Assembly: GCA_023432405.1 (NCBI GenBank)
Contig: JAEYUQ010000008.1
Coordinates: 1 to 26,316, forward strand
Direction of reading: 5' to 3'
Source: Actinomycetes bacterium
GTDB taxonomy: Bacteria > Actinomycetota > Actinomycetes > Mycobacteriales > Mycobacteriaceae
Length of the DNA: 26,316 bases
The notes below the pieces were generated by a model that saw only the letters and a list, made by a program, of their open reading frames with translations, did not search any database and had not been told where the DNA came from. Below are positions 7,376 to 14,895 of the stretch, one piece after another. How positions within the stretch are numbered: the first letter of the stretch is position 1; every line of letters begins with the position of its first letter. A program made the position numbers and the translations under genes.

Positions 7376-9592
7376 TTAGTCGCGGCGCAGGTGATTGAGC
7401 TGAGGTGTCTCCGAGATGGCGCGGGCAGCTATGAGGAAGTACAGGCCACCGAGTACTACAGCCACCAGGATGCTCACGCCTACTGGAACAAGGTAGCCGC
7501 GCCATTCCAGCTGAGCATGAATATCAAGCAGGGCCACCAGGGATACGTCGGCTACCACCGCGGTGATAGCCCCAAGAGCAAGTGATAGTGCAAGAGGAAC
7601 AAGCGCGTAGAGCAGCCATGTTCGCCTCTGCACACCCGCGTGAACACCAACAATCCCCAGGGAGGCCACCAGCGACTTTCTATGGGACGCCGTTGCGGCG
7701 GCTGCTACCAGAGCAAATACAGCGCAGGTGATCACCGTCCACCAGGCTGCAACCCGGTAGAGGGCAGCTACTTGGTCAGAAGCATAGTTTCGCGCTGCAC
7801 GATAGATCTGCTCTGTATAGATCACCGCCACTGGATCTACTTGAAGAATTTTCTCCACCAGAGCAGAGGATCCGTCCGGGCTTGCTGCGGCGGTGGCAGA
7901 TTCCTCGGAGTTTGCTGCGGCAGTGCTTGCTGGGCTGGCGGTAGCTGTGGCGTGAGTTGCTGGGCTGGTCACTGTAGTGTCTTTCCACAGCACGTACCAA
8001 GCGGCGTCGTCAGGGGGAGAAGAGTGGGTGACCCCTGTGCGACCTACTGAGTCCAGAATGCTTGGCTGCGTGTACGCATTCCACGGCTCAAGAGTTTTCA
8101 CCTGTGCGGGATCCCCAAAGACCCTGCCGCCTTCGCCTGTTGCGAGAACCACCGCGCCGTCGGCTATGGAAGAGACCTCGTGAGGGTGCTGGGTGTGAAC
8201 CACAATCGGGGTTCCCCGTCCGGCGTTGAGCTCATCGATGATGCCAACACCCTGCTGATAAGCGATAAGCTGGCCTGTCATCGTGGACGTGAGCGCTGAA
8301 GCAAGAACGGCAAGACTCACAGCGGCAGGGCCTCGTGAGGCATCGCGAGCCTCGGCAGACAACCGAGCGCCCGCGAAAAACCCTGCCCGGCCGATTTTCT
8401 TCACCCACCGGCTGATGCCTAGGAGACTGTAGGAGACAGCCGGCCGCAGTGCCAACGCCGCCAAAGCCAAGCCCGCCAGACCGAGGAAGAGTGTGAATTC
8501 CCGCAGCCTCGACGAGAAAACAGCTGCTGCGGCCATCAGCAGGCAGGAGGCCACCCACACCAAGAGGCCGGTGGGTTTAGGGGTACGGTCTTTCGTATCC
8601 CGGAACGCTCCAATACCCACCACAACCACGCTGAGCAGCGCTACGGCCAGCACAACGGGGGTGAAGACGTGAAACTCCTGGTTAAACCACTGGGCTTCCG
8701 TGGACAACAATTTGTTGAGCAGCGGGGCAACCAGAGGAGCGGCAGCAAGACCGACAGCCCAGCCCAGTGCAGTGATGAACGCTGCCTCCCCTGCGGCGAT
8801 GATCTTTCCTGAGCGCACAGACAAACCGGCAGAGATCAATCCTGACAGAACCGCTTTCCTGCGGCGGGCCACCACAGAAGAAGCTGTTGCCCCCGCAATA
8901 AGACAGGGCAGAGCCGCCACCAGCGCGCACACCAGGAGAACCCCTTGGGCGGCCGGATCAATCCCATGCTCCTCCAGCTGGGAGAGTGCCGGCGAGGAAT
9001 CTGCCCATCCGAAACCATGAGCCGGATAAAACCCGGACCCGAATCCTTGTGCTTGAGCCCCACCCTGGTTGGAACGAACGGCGTCGTCAAAGGAAACACC
9101 TCGCCAGATAACTAGCTCATGGGGATTGCGAAGCCCCTCCTCCCCGATGAGATCCACCACTGAAGTGGAAGGGTGGGTAAGCCATGGAAGCTTGCCTTCC
9201 TGTGTAAGAGCAGCCACTTCAGGCGAGACGAACACCTCCCCCGGGCGTGGCAGGCGAGCAAGACCTGGCGGCGGGGACACCTGATCCACAGAGCTCAGCG
9301 AGGCGGGACTGGACGGGGCAACCACAAACTCGGTAAGAGGATCACCCTCCACCAGGCGCAGGCGATCATCAGTCAAAACAAACGGTGCGGAAGTAGGAGC
9401 CGTGAAATCATAGCGAGGCTGCCTGCTGGTATCCCGATCAATACGGGCAGTCACCGTGCCCGGAAGGGCCGCGGCAATAGCAAGAAACATCGCGGCCACA
9501 CCAACAGCCAGAACAGCCGCACCATGAGCCCACGAACGGCCGCGCAGACCAATAGTGATACCCAACCTGAGGGCTCGCCAGGTCACTTTCAC
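7376..9592 (-). CDS. FtsX-like ABC transporter permease of the secreted-protein operon
   Basis: This is a large permease of 738 residues. After the N-terminal basic KVTWRALRLGITIGLRGRSW and the first membrane helix comes an extracytoplasmic domain of about 190 residues. About six helices follow, then a second outside loop and three closing helices; about ten helices in all. That duplicated FtsX/MacB-like layout resembles the long permeases of MacB/LolE-type exporters and of lactococcin-972 clusters. I chose GTG at 9592 because AAGGTGG lies eight bases upstream. The longer frame to 9673 begins within repeat-like sequence and has no ribosome site. The second outside loop contains an Ala/Thr/Ser-rich low-complexity run (about 7870-7975). 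It is third in the operon, 108 bases after the ATPase gene with a strong hairpin between. The substrate is unknown; export of, or protection from, the upstream secreted protein is inference. Confidence 0.82.
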   Translation of the reverse strand: MKVTWRALRLGITIGLRGRSWAHGAAVLAVGVAAMFLAIAAALPGTVTARIDRDTSRQPRYDFTAPTSAPFVLTDDRLRLVEGDPLTEFVVAPSSPASLSSVDQVSPPPGLARLPRPGEVFVSPEVAALTQEGKLPWLTHPSTSVVDLIGEEGLRNPHELVIWRGVSFDDAVRSNQGGAQAQGFGSGFYPAHGFGWADSSPALSQLEEHGIDPAAQGVLLVCALVAALPCLIAGATASSVVARRRKAVLSGLISAGLSVRSGKIIAAGEAAFITALGWAVGLAAAPLVAPLLNKLLSTEAQWFNQEFHVFTPVVLAVALLSVVVVGIGAFRDTKDRTPKPTGLLVWVASCLLMAAAAVFSSRLREFTLFLGLAGLALAALALRPAVSYSLLGISRWVKKIGRAGFFAGARLSAEARDASRGPAAVSLAVLASALTSTMTGQLIAYQQGVGIIDELNAGRGTPIVVHTQHPHEVSSIADGAVVLATGEGGRVFGDPAQVKTLEPWNAYTQPSILDSVGRTGVTHSSPPDDAAWYVLWKDTTVTSPATHATATASPASTAAANSEESATAAASPDGSSALVEKILQVDPVAVIYTEQIYRAARNYASDQVAALYRVAAWWTVITCAVFALVAAAATASHRKSLVASLGIVGVHAGVQRRTWLLYALVPLALSLALGAITAVVADVSLVALLDIHAQLEWRGYLVPVGVSILVAVVLGGLYFLIAARAISETPQLNHLRRD

Positions 9593-9666
9593 TGCACAAC
9601 CACCTTCATGCGCAGTCTCTCCACTGCGCGCTCTCATTGGGTGTGTTCTCATAGGGCATCCTCGTT

Positions 9667-9689
9667 GGGGCACCCTTATCGGGTGCCCC
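9667..9689. other. 9-bp stem hairpin between ATPase and permease genes
   Basis: GGGGCACCC at 9667-9675 and GGGTGCCCC at 9681-9689 form a perfect nine-pair stem around TTATC. No T tract follows on the minus strand, so full termination is doubtful. It may instead stabilise or attenuate the transcript between the two genes. The flanking 9633-9690 stretch also contains degenerate repeats of CCC(A/T)A(C/T)GAG on the minus strand. Confidence 0.6.
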
Positions 9690-9700
9690 CGGAAAAAGCG

Positions 9701-10417
9701 TTACCTGGCTGCGGAATGGGTAGGACACAATGCGCCTCGGTCAAGCTGGTAGGTGCAATCCATCTGATCTGCTATCTCGCGGTCATGGGTGACCACCACA
9801 AGAGCCGTGTGGAATAGCTCAACTTGCTCTATGAGCAGGTTCAGTACGGTCTGGGAGGTTTTATGATCTAGAGCGCCCGTGGGCTCGTCAGCGAAAATGA
9901 TCGAGGGACGTCGAGACAACGCGCGGGCAATAGCAGCACGCTGGAGCTGACCACCAGAGACTTCCGAAGGTTTCCTGTGAATAACAGAGCCAGTAAGCTC
10001 CACAGAAGCCAGACAGTCTGTGGCGTGATGGGCAAGCTCACTTTTCTTATCACCAGCCAGGAGTCCAGGCACCATCACGTTTTCCAGAAGAGACAGTTCC
10101 GGAATCAGCTCCGAAAACTGCATCACAAAACCCAGGCTGTCGATACGCAGGCGAGCCTTCTGCCTTGGAGAAAGCCCTTCAAGAGGAGTGCCGTTAATAA
10201 ATACCTGACCCTCCTGGGGCTCAAGGAGCCCGGCCAGGGCATGAAGCAAAGTGGACTTCCCCTCACCACTTCGCCCAACAATAGCCACCTTCTGCCCAAG
10301 AGCAACAACAAGATTCACCTTGCTAAACAAAACACGATCAGACAAGGCGACAGAAAGGTTGCGGGCTTCAAGGGCGTACGGGGTAACCGAATTTTGCTCT
10401 ACATCAACCACTGGCAA
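9701..10417 (-). CDS. ABC transporter ATP-binding protein (MacB/LolD type)
   Basis: This 238-residue ATPase powers the adjacent permease. Walker A is GRSGEGKST (48-56), the Q-loop lies in GFVMQFSELIPELSLLENV, the signature is SGGQLQR, Walker B is IIFADEP followed by TGALD, and the switch His is in VVVTHD. The LSLLENV and ADEPTGALD features are typical of the LolD/MacB/FtsE group that pairs with FtsX-like permeases. The frame opens with TTG at 10417 immediately after the TAA of the secreted-protein gene. A GTG two codons in (10411) is an equal candidate, and neither has a strong ribosome site. Zero spacing indicates translational coupling to the upstream gene. Confidence 0.88.
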   Translation of the reverse strand: MPVVDVEQNSVTPYALEARNLSVALSDRVLFSKVNLVVALGQKVAIVGRSGEGKSTLLHALAGLLEPQEGQVFINGTPLEGLSPRQKARLRIDSLGFVMQFSELIPELSLLENVMVPGLLAGDKKSELAHHATDCLASVELTGSVIHRKPSEVSGGQLQRAAIARALSRRPSIIFADEPTGALDHKTSQTVLNLLIEQVELFHTALVVVTHDREIADQMDCTYQLDRGALCPTHSAAR

Positions 10418-10792
10418 TTACCCATACAGTGTTACTGTTCTGCCTACCGCATCCGGAAGTGCTCCCTTGTCCTCTACAACCTTAAACCCAAATTTGCCAA
10501 CACTACCGAAAGTGTATGTCCAATGAGCCGCTGCACCTTGGTCGTAGACATTATCTTTGCCATTTTTTCCAGGTCCCCACCATTCGATTCGCGTGGTATA
10601 TCGGTCGACGACTTTATCCCTCACCCAACAATCAGCAACCATGCCTGCTCCTTTTCGATGTATGGAGCAGGTTGCGCTAGAGCCCGTAGTTGATGATGTA
10701 CCTGAATCGCCCGGAGCCGCATTAGCTACTGCAGGACTCAAACCGACAGAAGCGATACCTGACAAGATGGCTAGTAGTTTTTTGCCACGCAT
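10418..10792 (-). CDS. small secreted two-cysteine protein, first gene of an ABC-transporter operon
   Basis: I do not recognise this family. The 124 residues begin with a clear Sec signal peptide: a basic MRGKK, a hydrophobic core LLAILSGIASVGL, and AVANA|APG as a likely signal peptidase I site after residue 25. The mature part is about 99 residues: a Gly/Ser/Thr-rich linker, then Cys42 and Cys55, which could form one disulfide, an IEWWGPGKNGKDN stretch, and a WTYTFGSVGKFGFKVVED segment that looks like beta strands, faintly reminiscent of Ig/PKD-type folds. A good ribosome site (GAAAGGA) precedes the ATG. The stop abuts the ATPase start. The layout of secreted peptide, ATPase and long permease resembles lactococcin-972-like bacteriocin clusters, but the typical sequence of that family is not visible. 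Function is unknown. Confidence 0.75.
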   Translation of the reverse strand: MRGKKLLAILSGIASVGLSPAVANAAPGDSGTSSTTGSSATCSIHRKGAGMVADCWVRDKVVDRYTTRIEWWGPGKNGKDNVYDQGAAAHWTYTFGSVGKFGFKVVEDKGALPDAVGRTVTLYG

Positions 10793-10841
10793 ATTTTTCC
10801 TTTCAGAGAACGCATACCATGCGATCAGTTGAACGGGATTC

Positions 10842-10864
10842 CAACCGTAGCCTAACCTAAGTTA
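10842..10864 (-). promoter_or_regulatory. DtxR/IdeR-like iron box overlapping a candidate -10
   Basis: On the minus strand, positions 10860-10842 begin TTAGGTTAGGCTA and match 15 of 19 positions of the published DtxR consensus TWAGGTWAGSCTWACCTWA; one half-site is perfect and the other degenerate. TAACTT (complement of 10859-10864), a TANNNT -10 candidate, overlaps its upstream edge. That geometry fits repression when iron is plentiful. The box lies 50 bases before the secreted-protein ATG. The match is seen directly; binding is inference. Confidence 0.5.
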
Positions 10865-11231
10865 CATGATTTTGATGTCACATCCCTACGAGATTTCACA
10901 GGGGAACCCTCGAATGTGGGTACTTGATCCTGAATCAAGGAGATAAAGTCACTGCATTTTCGGAAAATTGGAAATTACTGGCGGACACGAACACCGTAGT
11001 ATGGCCTCGTACCTATTTAGCCTAGCTATTTGGACGAGGAAGCCGACTTGCATTCGCTGCCATGACCGTCGTAACTGCGCGCATTCGAAGCCTTCAGTCT
11101 ATCGCCCTGATGGCAACAACAATTCTCGAAGAGTACAAATTACCCCTGTTGCTCCGCCGTCTTTTGCGCTATCCTGGACTTCGCACAAAAGCTGTGCTTA
11201 TTTATTTACACATTTCCGAAAGGTTTTAATT
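10865..11231 (+). other. sodA upstream region without a gene
   Basis: This 367-base stretch has an open frame in phase with sodA but no homology-like composition, so I do not call a gene. It contains an inverted repeat CTTGAT/ATCAAG with a five-base loop (10923-10939), and AT-rich TTATTTATTTACA at about 11198-11210, which may hold the sodA -10. A clear -35/-10 pair could not be assigned. Confidence 0.4.
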
Positions 11232-11834
11232 ATGGCTACTCCCTATGTTCTCCCCGATCTCCCCTACGCTTACGATGCCCTTGAGCCTCACATCTCTGCA
11301 GAGATCATGACGCTGCACCATGACAAGCACCACGCCAACTATGTGAACTCCGCCAACGCAGCTCTGGAGAAGCTAGAAGTTGCCCGCGAGGCCAATGATT
11401 TCAGCGCTGTTACCGGCCTGTCCAAGGATCTGGCCTTCAACCTGGGCGGCCACACCAACCACTCCATCTTCTGGAAGAACCTCTCCCCCAACGGTGGCGG
11501 AGAGCCCACCGGTGAGCTGGCCGCAGCTATCGACCGTGACTTCGGCTCCTTTGAGAAGTTCAAGGCTCACTTTGCTGCTGCCGCTCTAGGTCTGCAGGGC
11601 TCCGGCTGGGCCGTTCTGGCTTATGACCATATCGGCCAGCGTCTTGTTATTGAGCAGATGACCGATCAGCAGGGCAACCTCTCCATCGCCCTGACCCCCA
11701 TCCTCATGCTGGATATGTGGGAGCACGCCTTCTACCTTCAGTACAAGAATGTGAAGGCTGATTACGTCAAGGCCGTCTGGAACGTCTTTAACTGGGACGA
11801 CGCCGCCGAGCGCTTCGCCTCTGCCACCAAGTAA
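11232..11834 (+). CDS. sodA: superoxide dismutase, Mn-type
   Basis: The enzyme dismutates superoxide to oxygen and hydrogen peroxide. The 200 residues match the Fe/Mn family closely. Metal ligands by comparison with E. coli SodA are His29 (in LHHDKHH), His77 (in GGHTNHSIFW), Asp161 and His165 (in LDMWEHAFYLQY). Gln146 in MTDQQGN is the residue usual for manganese enzymes, so Mn or cambialistic activity is likely. No signal peptide is present. The ATG at 11232 follows GAAAGG; the open frame continues 88 codons upstream without family resemblance. A strong hairpin follows the stop, and the gene appears monocistronic. Confidence 0.95.
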   Translation: MATPYVLPDLPYAYDALEPHISAEIMTLHHDKHHANYVNSANAALEKLEVAREANDFSAVTGLSKDLAFNLGGHTNHSIFWKNLSPNGGGEPTGELAAAIDRDFGSFEKFKAHFAAAALGLQGSGWAVLAYDHIGQRLVIEQMTDQQGNLSIALTPILMLDMWEHAFYLQYKNVKADYVKAVWNVFNWDDAAERFASATK

Positions 11835-11845
11835 GCACCACTCCA

Positions 11846-11881
11846 CAGGCTCACCCCCTAAAGCGCAGGGGAGTGAGCCTG
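11846..11881 (+). terminator. hairpin downstream of sodA
   Basis: CAGGCTCACCCCCT (11846-11859) pairs with 11867-11881 with one bulged base around a seven-base loop, 12 bases after the sodA stop. It lacks a T tract but is very stable, as is common for GC-rich actinobacterial terminators. Confidence 0.6.
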
Positions 11882-11924
11882 CCTCGTAGTACTCGCGCAC
11901 ACCGATTGCCAGAGGAGTAACCTC

Positions 11925-12009
11925 CCAGCACTCACGGCATTGCTCACTAGGACTCGCGGTTTTCTCCCAGCACTCACGGCGTTGCTCCCCAACAGTCGTC
12001 GCGTTGGCC
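11925..12009. repeat. four tandem degenerate 21-base units
   Basis: Units at 11925-11945, 11946-11966, 11967-11987 and 11988-12009 stand head to tail. The first and third differ at one base and begin CCAGCACTCACGGC; the second and fourth are diverged copies. The array fills the space between the sodA terminator and the stop of the convergent nuclease-like gene. Confidence 0.7.
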
Positions 12010-12018
12010 TGGGGGCCG

Positions 12019-13494
12019 TTAGGTGCTCAGAACAATGCCCGGAGCGGCGTCGTCAAGCCACTGCCGTACTGTGGCGGTGGCCTGACAATCATCACGGTTG
12101 TAGGAGATAATCCTGGATTGCTCAGTGGGATTGTCCTGAGCATTCTTAAAGGCATACATACTTGCCTCTCCGGCCAGATCTTCCTGGTGCCACTGGTATC
12201 CCGCCGCTTTGGCCACGGCTTTTAGGCCCGTCCCATGAACTCCCAGAAGACGGCTTCGCACCAGTTGGAACACATCTACCCACTGAGCAGAACCAAGGAA
12301 CTGGGTCACTTCCTCCACTGTGGGCACCCCCGGATACCCGGCATACAGCTGGGCTGAACGGATAAGCCAGCGGTTTTCCGCGTGGTGGGAATAGCAGTAG
12401 GCACAAAAACTGAGGTTCCGGCGCTCAGCTTCCTGACGCTTCGTCCGTAGGTAACCCCAGAATCTCGCAAAATTGTCTGCCACTGCCTTCTCAGAGAGAT
12501 CCCATGTCACAAAGGGGTGGTAACGCTCCCCGTCAAACACTCCCCATAGGTACGCCGCCTCGTCCCGGTAGGCTTCCATGTCAATATCCAGCTCCACGGA
12601 AGCGCGGGGAACCGCTACCCTAAAGCCTTCCGCACGGCGTACAAAGTCCTCCCCCTCCACATAAGCCTGCGCCAGAGTTGAGGCCACCCCCAGGTTAGCC
12701 GCCGCCAAAGCAGACACCGTGGTGATGCCGCGGCGTCGATAAGGATCCCCCTTATCCCCTGGCAGGAGCAGACTAATATCATCGACGGCCTGAAGCTCCT
12801 GCTGGCACTGCGGCCAGAAACGACAGCCCGCACAGTCACGAACCCGCCGCGCCTGGGACGCAGCAGGAACGGCGAGCGCTCTATCCAGGGAGGGCTGATA
12901 GGTGGCGGTATTTACTAACACCACCCATTCCAAATCCTGTCCGACGACGCCCCCCTTCCCACTGTCCACACCCAGCTCGCGGAGAGCTCGGGCAGCCAGC
13001 CCCAAGGTGTATCCATCGAGGGTATGGTGCCGCAACGCTGCATGGCGGGTCACAGGAGTGCCCACACCCAACCTAGAGACAGCAACACAGGAGACTGTTG
13101 TACTTGTGCTGGGGCGCGTCACACGGTGAGTACTCACCAGGACAGGCAGATACTCCCCCGAGCGAGTTCTCACCACAGCATCGACAGCAATCTCCATCCC
13201 TGTCTCCTGCCACAAGAGAACCGGATTGGCGATAACGGTACAACCACCGGCCAAGGCTTCAAGAGTGTCAAGATAATCGTGCTGCACGTCCACGAAAGAA
13301 AAGTTTTTGAGGGAATCTCCAATACTCGTGTGGCGAGGAAGAGCCGCCACAAAAGCGGCTGTGCTCTCTTGATGCAGAGCACGGTGCTGAATGTCCATCT
13401 CCGTCGGAGGAATATGGGGGAAGCGCTGCTCTTGGGTGCGCTTATAGCGACAACCCGTCAGATCGCTAGGCTTTCTAGCAGCAAAAGTGGTCAC
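12019..13494 (-). CDS. TM0106-type RecB-like / RNase H-fold putative nuclease
   Basis: This 491-residue protein has the two-part layout of the TM0106 family: a RecB/Cas4-like N-terminal region and a C-terminal RNase H-like exonuclease region. Cys15 together with Cys221, Cys224 and Cys230 (CAGCRFWPQC) resembles the four-cysteine iron-sulfur arrangement of Cas4/AddB-type proteins. The C-terminal part has ELDIDMEAY (301-309), YSHHAENRW (about 368-376), WVDVFQL and SYNRDDCQAT (464-473), consistent with acidic metal-binding residues of a DEDD-type exonuclease. In the RecB-like part Asp105 is seen, but the expected acid-x-Lys strand reads PVLVSTHR, so that site may be inactive. The GTG start at 13494 keeps the DLTGCRYKR motif; TATGCT lies eight bases before it, so it may be leaderless. 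The cellular role is unknown. Confidence 0.78.
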   Translation of the reverse strand: MTTFAARKPSDLTGCRYKRTQEQRFPHIPPTEMDIQHRALHQESTAAFVAALPRHTSIGDSLKNFSFVDVQHDYLDTLEALAGGCTVIANPVLLWQETGMEIAVDAVVRTRSGEYLPVLVSTHRVTRPSTSTTVSCVAVSRLGVGTPVTRHAALRHHTLDGYTLGLAARALRELGVDSGKGGVVGQDLEWVVLVNTATYQPSLDRALAVPAASQARRVRDCAGCRFWPQCQQELQAVDDISLLLPGDKGDPYRRRGITTVSALAAANLGVASTLAQAYVEGEDFVRRAEGFRVAVPRASVELDIDMEAYRDEAAYLWGVFDGERYHPFVTWDLSEKAVADNFARFWGYLRTKRQEAERRNLSFCAYCYSHHAENRWLIRSAQLYAGYPGVPTVEEVTQFLGSAQWVDVFQLVRSRLLGVHGTGLKAVAKAAGYQWHQEDLAGEASMYAFKNAQDNPTEQSRIISYNRDDCQATATVRQWLDDAAPGIVLST

Positions 13495-13612
13495 GGGTGC
13501 TAAGCATAAAACACGCGGTGAGGTAGGGTTGAACCTGTTATTCAGGTACCAAACACAATCGGGAACCTGCCACTGGTTTTTCTAAGCTCAAGGATTAAGA
13601 ACGGATCAACGC

Positions 13613-14248
13613 ATGGGATTTGTCAAGAAACTGCGGAAAGCGTCCAAAGACAAGAAAATAGCCACCAAGGCAGCGAAGGTAAAAGCTAAAGCTGAGGTTA
13701 AATCAGCCGCCAAGTTGAAGAAGCAACAGGAAAAGTTGCTATCAAATCAGCAGAAACGTGTTCTCAAGTTGGAGCAGACCGGGGCTAAGCGCAAGCAAAA
13801 GCACGAACGCAAATTAGCTAAGCAGGAGTTAGCTATTGCCAAAGCAGGGCGCTTTAACAAGGATACGGTTAAGCGCTACCTAGGAGCTGCGCGACTTCTT
13901 CTGCCCCTGGCTACTCCCCTGTTCTATCGCCTTCTGACTGGGGGCAAACAGCAATTAGAAAACCGGCGTGCCCGTGCCCTTGGGGTAAGTCCCGACCGGC
14001 TGAGCGAATTCTCTGGGCATGGCGCTCCCCTTCATGCCAAACTTGCAACCCTGGAGAAGTACCTAGAAACTGCAAATGTTCCTTCGGGTTTCAAGAAAGA
14101 TGTGGACAAGCGCATCAAAGAATTACACACCGCTCTTGACAATGCAGAAAACCTTATGCCTGAACAGCGTAAACGCACTCACTCATCCATTACTAAGGAT
14201 ATTGAGCGCCTGTCTTCTGAAATTCAGGCTCGGCTTAAGACAGCGTAG
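13613..14248 (+). CDS. DUF6474 family protein
   Basis: This is a 211-residue, very lysine-rich protein. The first 80 residues are a basic, Ala/Lys/Gln-rich predicted coiled coil. A conserved hydrophobic segment follows, YLGAARLLLPLATPLFYRLLTGG (about 90-111), then a C-terminal helical part. This combination is what I know as DUF6474, found in Mycobacteriales. The function is not established; the hydrophobic segment could anchor or insert in the membrane, with the basic tail touching nucleic acid or lipid. It diverges from the nuclease-like gene with a 118-base spacer and precedes lsr2 by 194 bases with a hairpin between, so it is probably transcribed alone. Confidence 0.75.
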   Translation: MGFVKKLRKASKDKKIATKAAKVKAKAEVKSAAKLKKQQEKLLSNQQKRVLKLEQTGAKRKQKHERKLAKQELAIAKAGRFNKDTVKRYLGAARLLLPLATPLFYRLLTGGKQQLENRRARALGVSPDRLSEFSGHGAPLHAKLATLEKYLETANVPSGFKKDVDKRIKELHTALDNAENLMPEQRKRTHSSITKDIERLSSEIQARLKTA

Positions 14249-14255
14249 CTTCTGA

Positions 14256-14308
14256 AGGGCTGCGGTCAGGCAACTCAGAGTTCACCACAATTCAAATGAC
14301 CGCACCCT
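14256..14308 (+). terminator. inverted repeat after the DUF6474 gene
   Basis: AGGGCTGCGGTCA (14256-14268) and TGACCGCACCCT (14297-14308) pair over twelve positions with one bulge around a 28-base loop, beginning seven bases after the stop. No T run follows. It is a probable terminator or 3' stabiliser. Confidence 0.5.
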
Positions 14309-14375
14309 GATTCCTGCCTGTTAGTTCTTCTAGCACATAAGACCGCATAAGACACAGCGTAATAAAATTCGGTGT

Positions 14376-14403
14376 TTGCAATTTCGCGTCTATAGATTAG
14401 AAT
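14376..14403 (+). promoter_or_regulatory. lsr2 promoter
   Basis: TTGCAA (14376-14381) and TAGAAT (14398-14403), 16 bases apart, fit a vegetative actinobacterial promoter, giving a leader of about 33 bases. The surrounding AT-rich stretch (14341-14403) could also be bound by Lsr2 itself, which would permit autoregulation; that is inference. Confidence 0.6.
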
Positions 14404-14442
14404 TGTGGCGAATCTTCCCCTTATCTAAAGGAGTACGCGAAA

Positions 14443-14793
14443 ATGGGTCGCAAAGAGGTAATCCAGTATTTCGACGATATCAGTGGTGACGCCCTCACCG
14501 AATCTGAAGTGAATGTAGTTTCCTTCGGATACAAAGGCACCAATTATCAGATTGATCTTTCTGAGTCTCACCTGCAGGAGTTTGAAAAGGCTTTGGAGCC
14601 GTACATCTCCTCCGCACGCAGGGTCGTTGCAGCTCCTGCTACCAATCGCCGTCGTACCTCCTCTCCTAAATATGCCGGGGTTGATCCCAAGAAGGTTCGC
14701 GCCTGGGCCGTTGAACAGGGCTTGGAGGTCAGCTCCCGTGGAAAACTGTCCGTGGCTATCATCGAACAATACAAGGCAGCTCACGGCGCCTAA
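14443..14793 (+). CDS. lsr2: Lsr2 nucleoid-associated protein
   Basis: Lsr2 is the H-NS-like protein of Mycobacteriales that bridges AT-rich DNA and silences horizontally acquired genes. The 116 residues have the N-terminal dimerisation region (VIQYFDDISGDAL through the beta strands to about residue 60), a basic linker (ATNRRRT) and the C-terminal DNA-binding helices with VDPKKVRAWAVEQGLEVSSRGKLS. The minor-groove loop reads RGK at 99-101 instead of the RGR of M. tuberculosis Lsr2, a conservative change. The start is fixed by AAAGGAG ten bases upstream. A 7-bp hairpin follows, and the gene stands alone. Confidence 0.95.
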   Translation: MGRKEVIQYFDDISGDALTESEVNVVSFGYKGTNYQIDLSESHLQEFEKALEPYISSARRVVAAPATNRRRTSSPKYAGVDPKKVRAWAVEQGLEVSSRGKLSVAIIEQYKAAHGA

Positions 14794-14803
14794 ATCTACA
14801 AGC

Positions 14804-14832
14804 CCCCGAGAATGCCACTGCGATACTCGGGG
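14804..14832 (+). terminator. hairpin after lsr2
   Basis: CCCCGAG (14804-14810) and CTCGGGG (14826-14832) form a seven-pair stem with a 15-base loop, starting ten bases after the lsr2 stop. No T tract follows. Confidence 0.5.
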
Positions 14833-14895
14833 CCACATAACAACGGGCTGATAACCAGAGTCACAGCTCGCACAAAGAAAACTCGCAGTTTGAAG

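Noticed and set aside
9173..9817. 214-codon plus-strand frame across the permease and ATPase genes
   Set aside because: Antisense shadow of conserved ABC transporter genes; His/Arg-rich composition typical of non-coding frames.
11019..11037. TTAGCCTAGCTA as a second iron box before sodA
   Set aside because: Both halves match the DtxR consensus poorly.
10968..11231. 88-codon in-frame extension upstream of sodA
   Set aside because: SodA family similarity starts at the ATG at 11232, which has a GAAAGG ribosome site; the extension has no family-like sequence.
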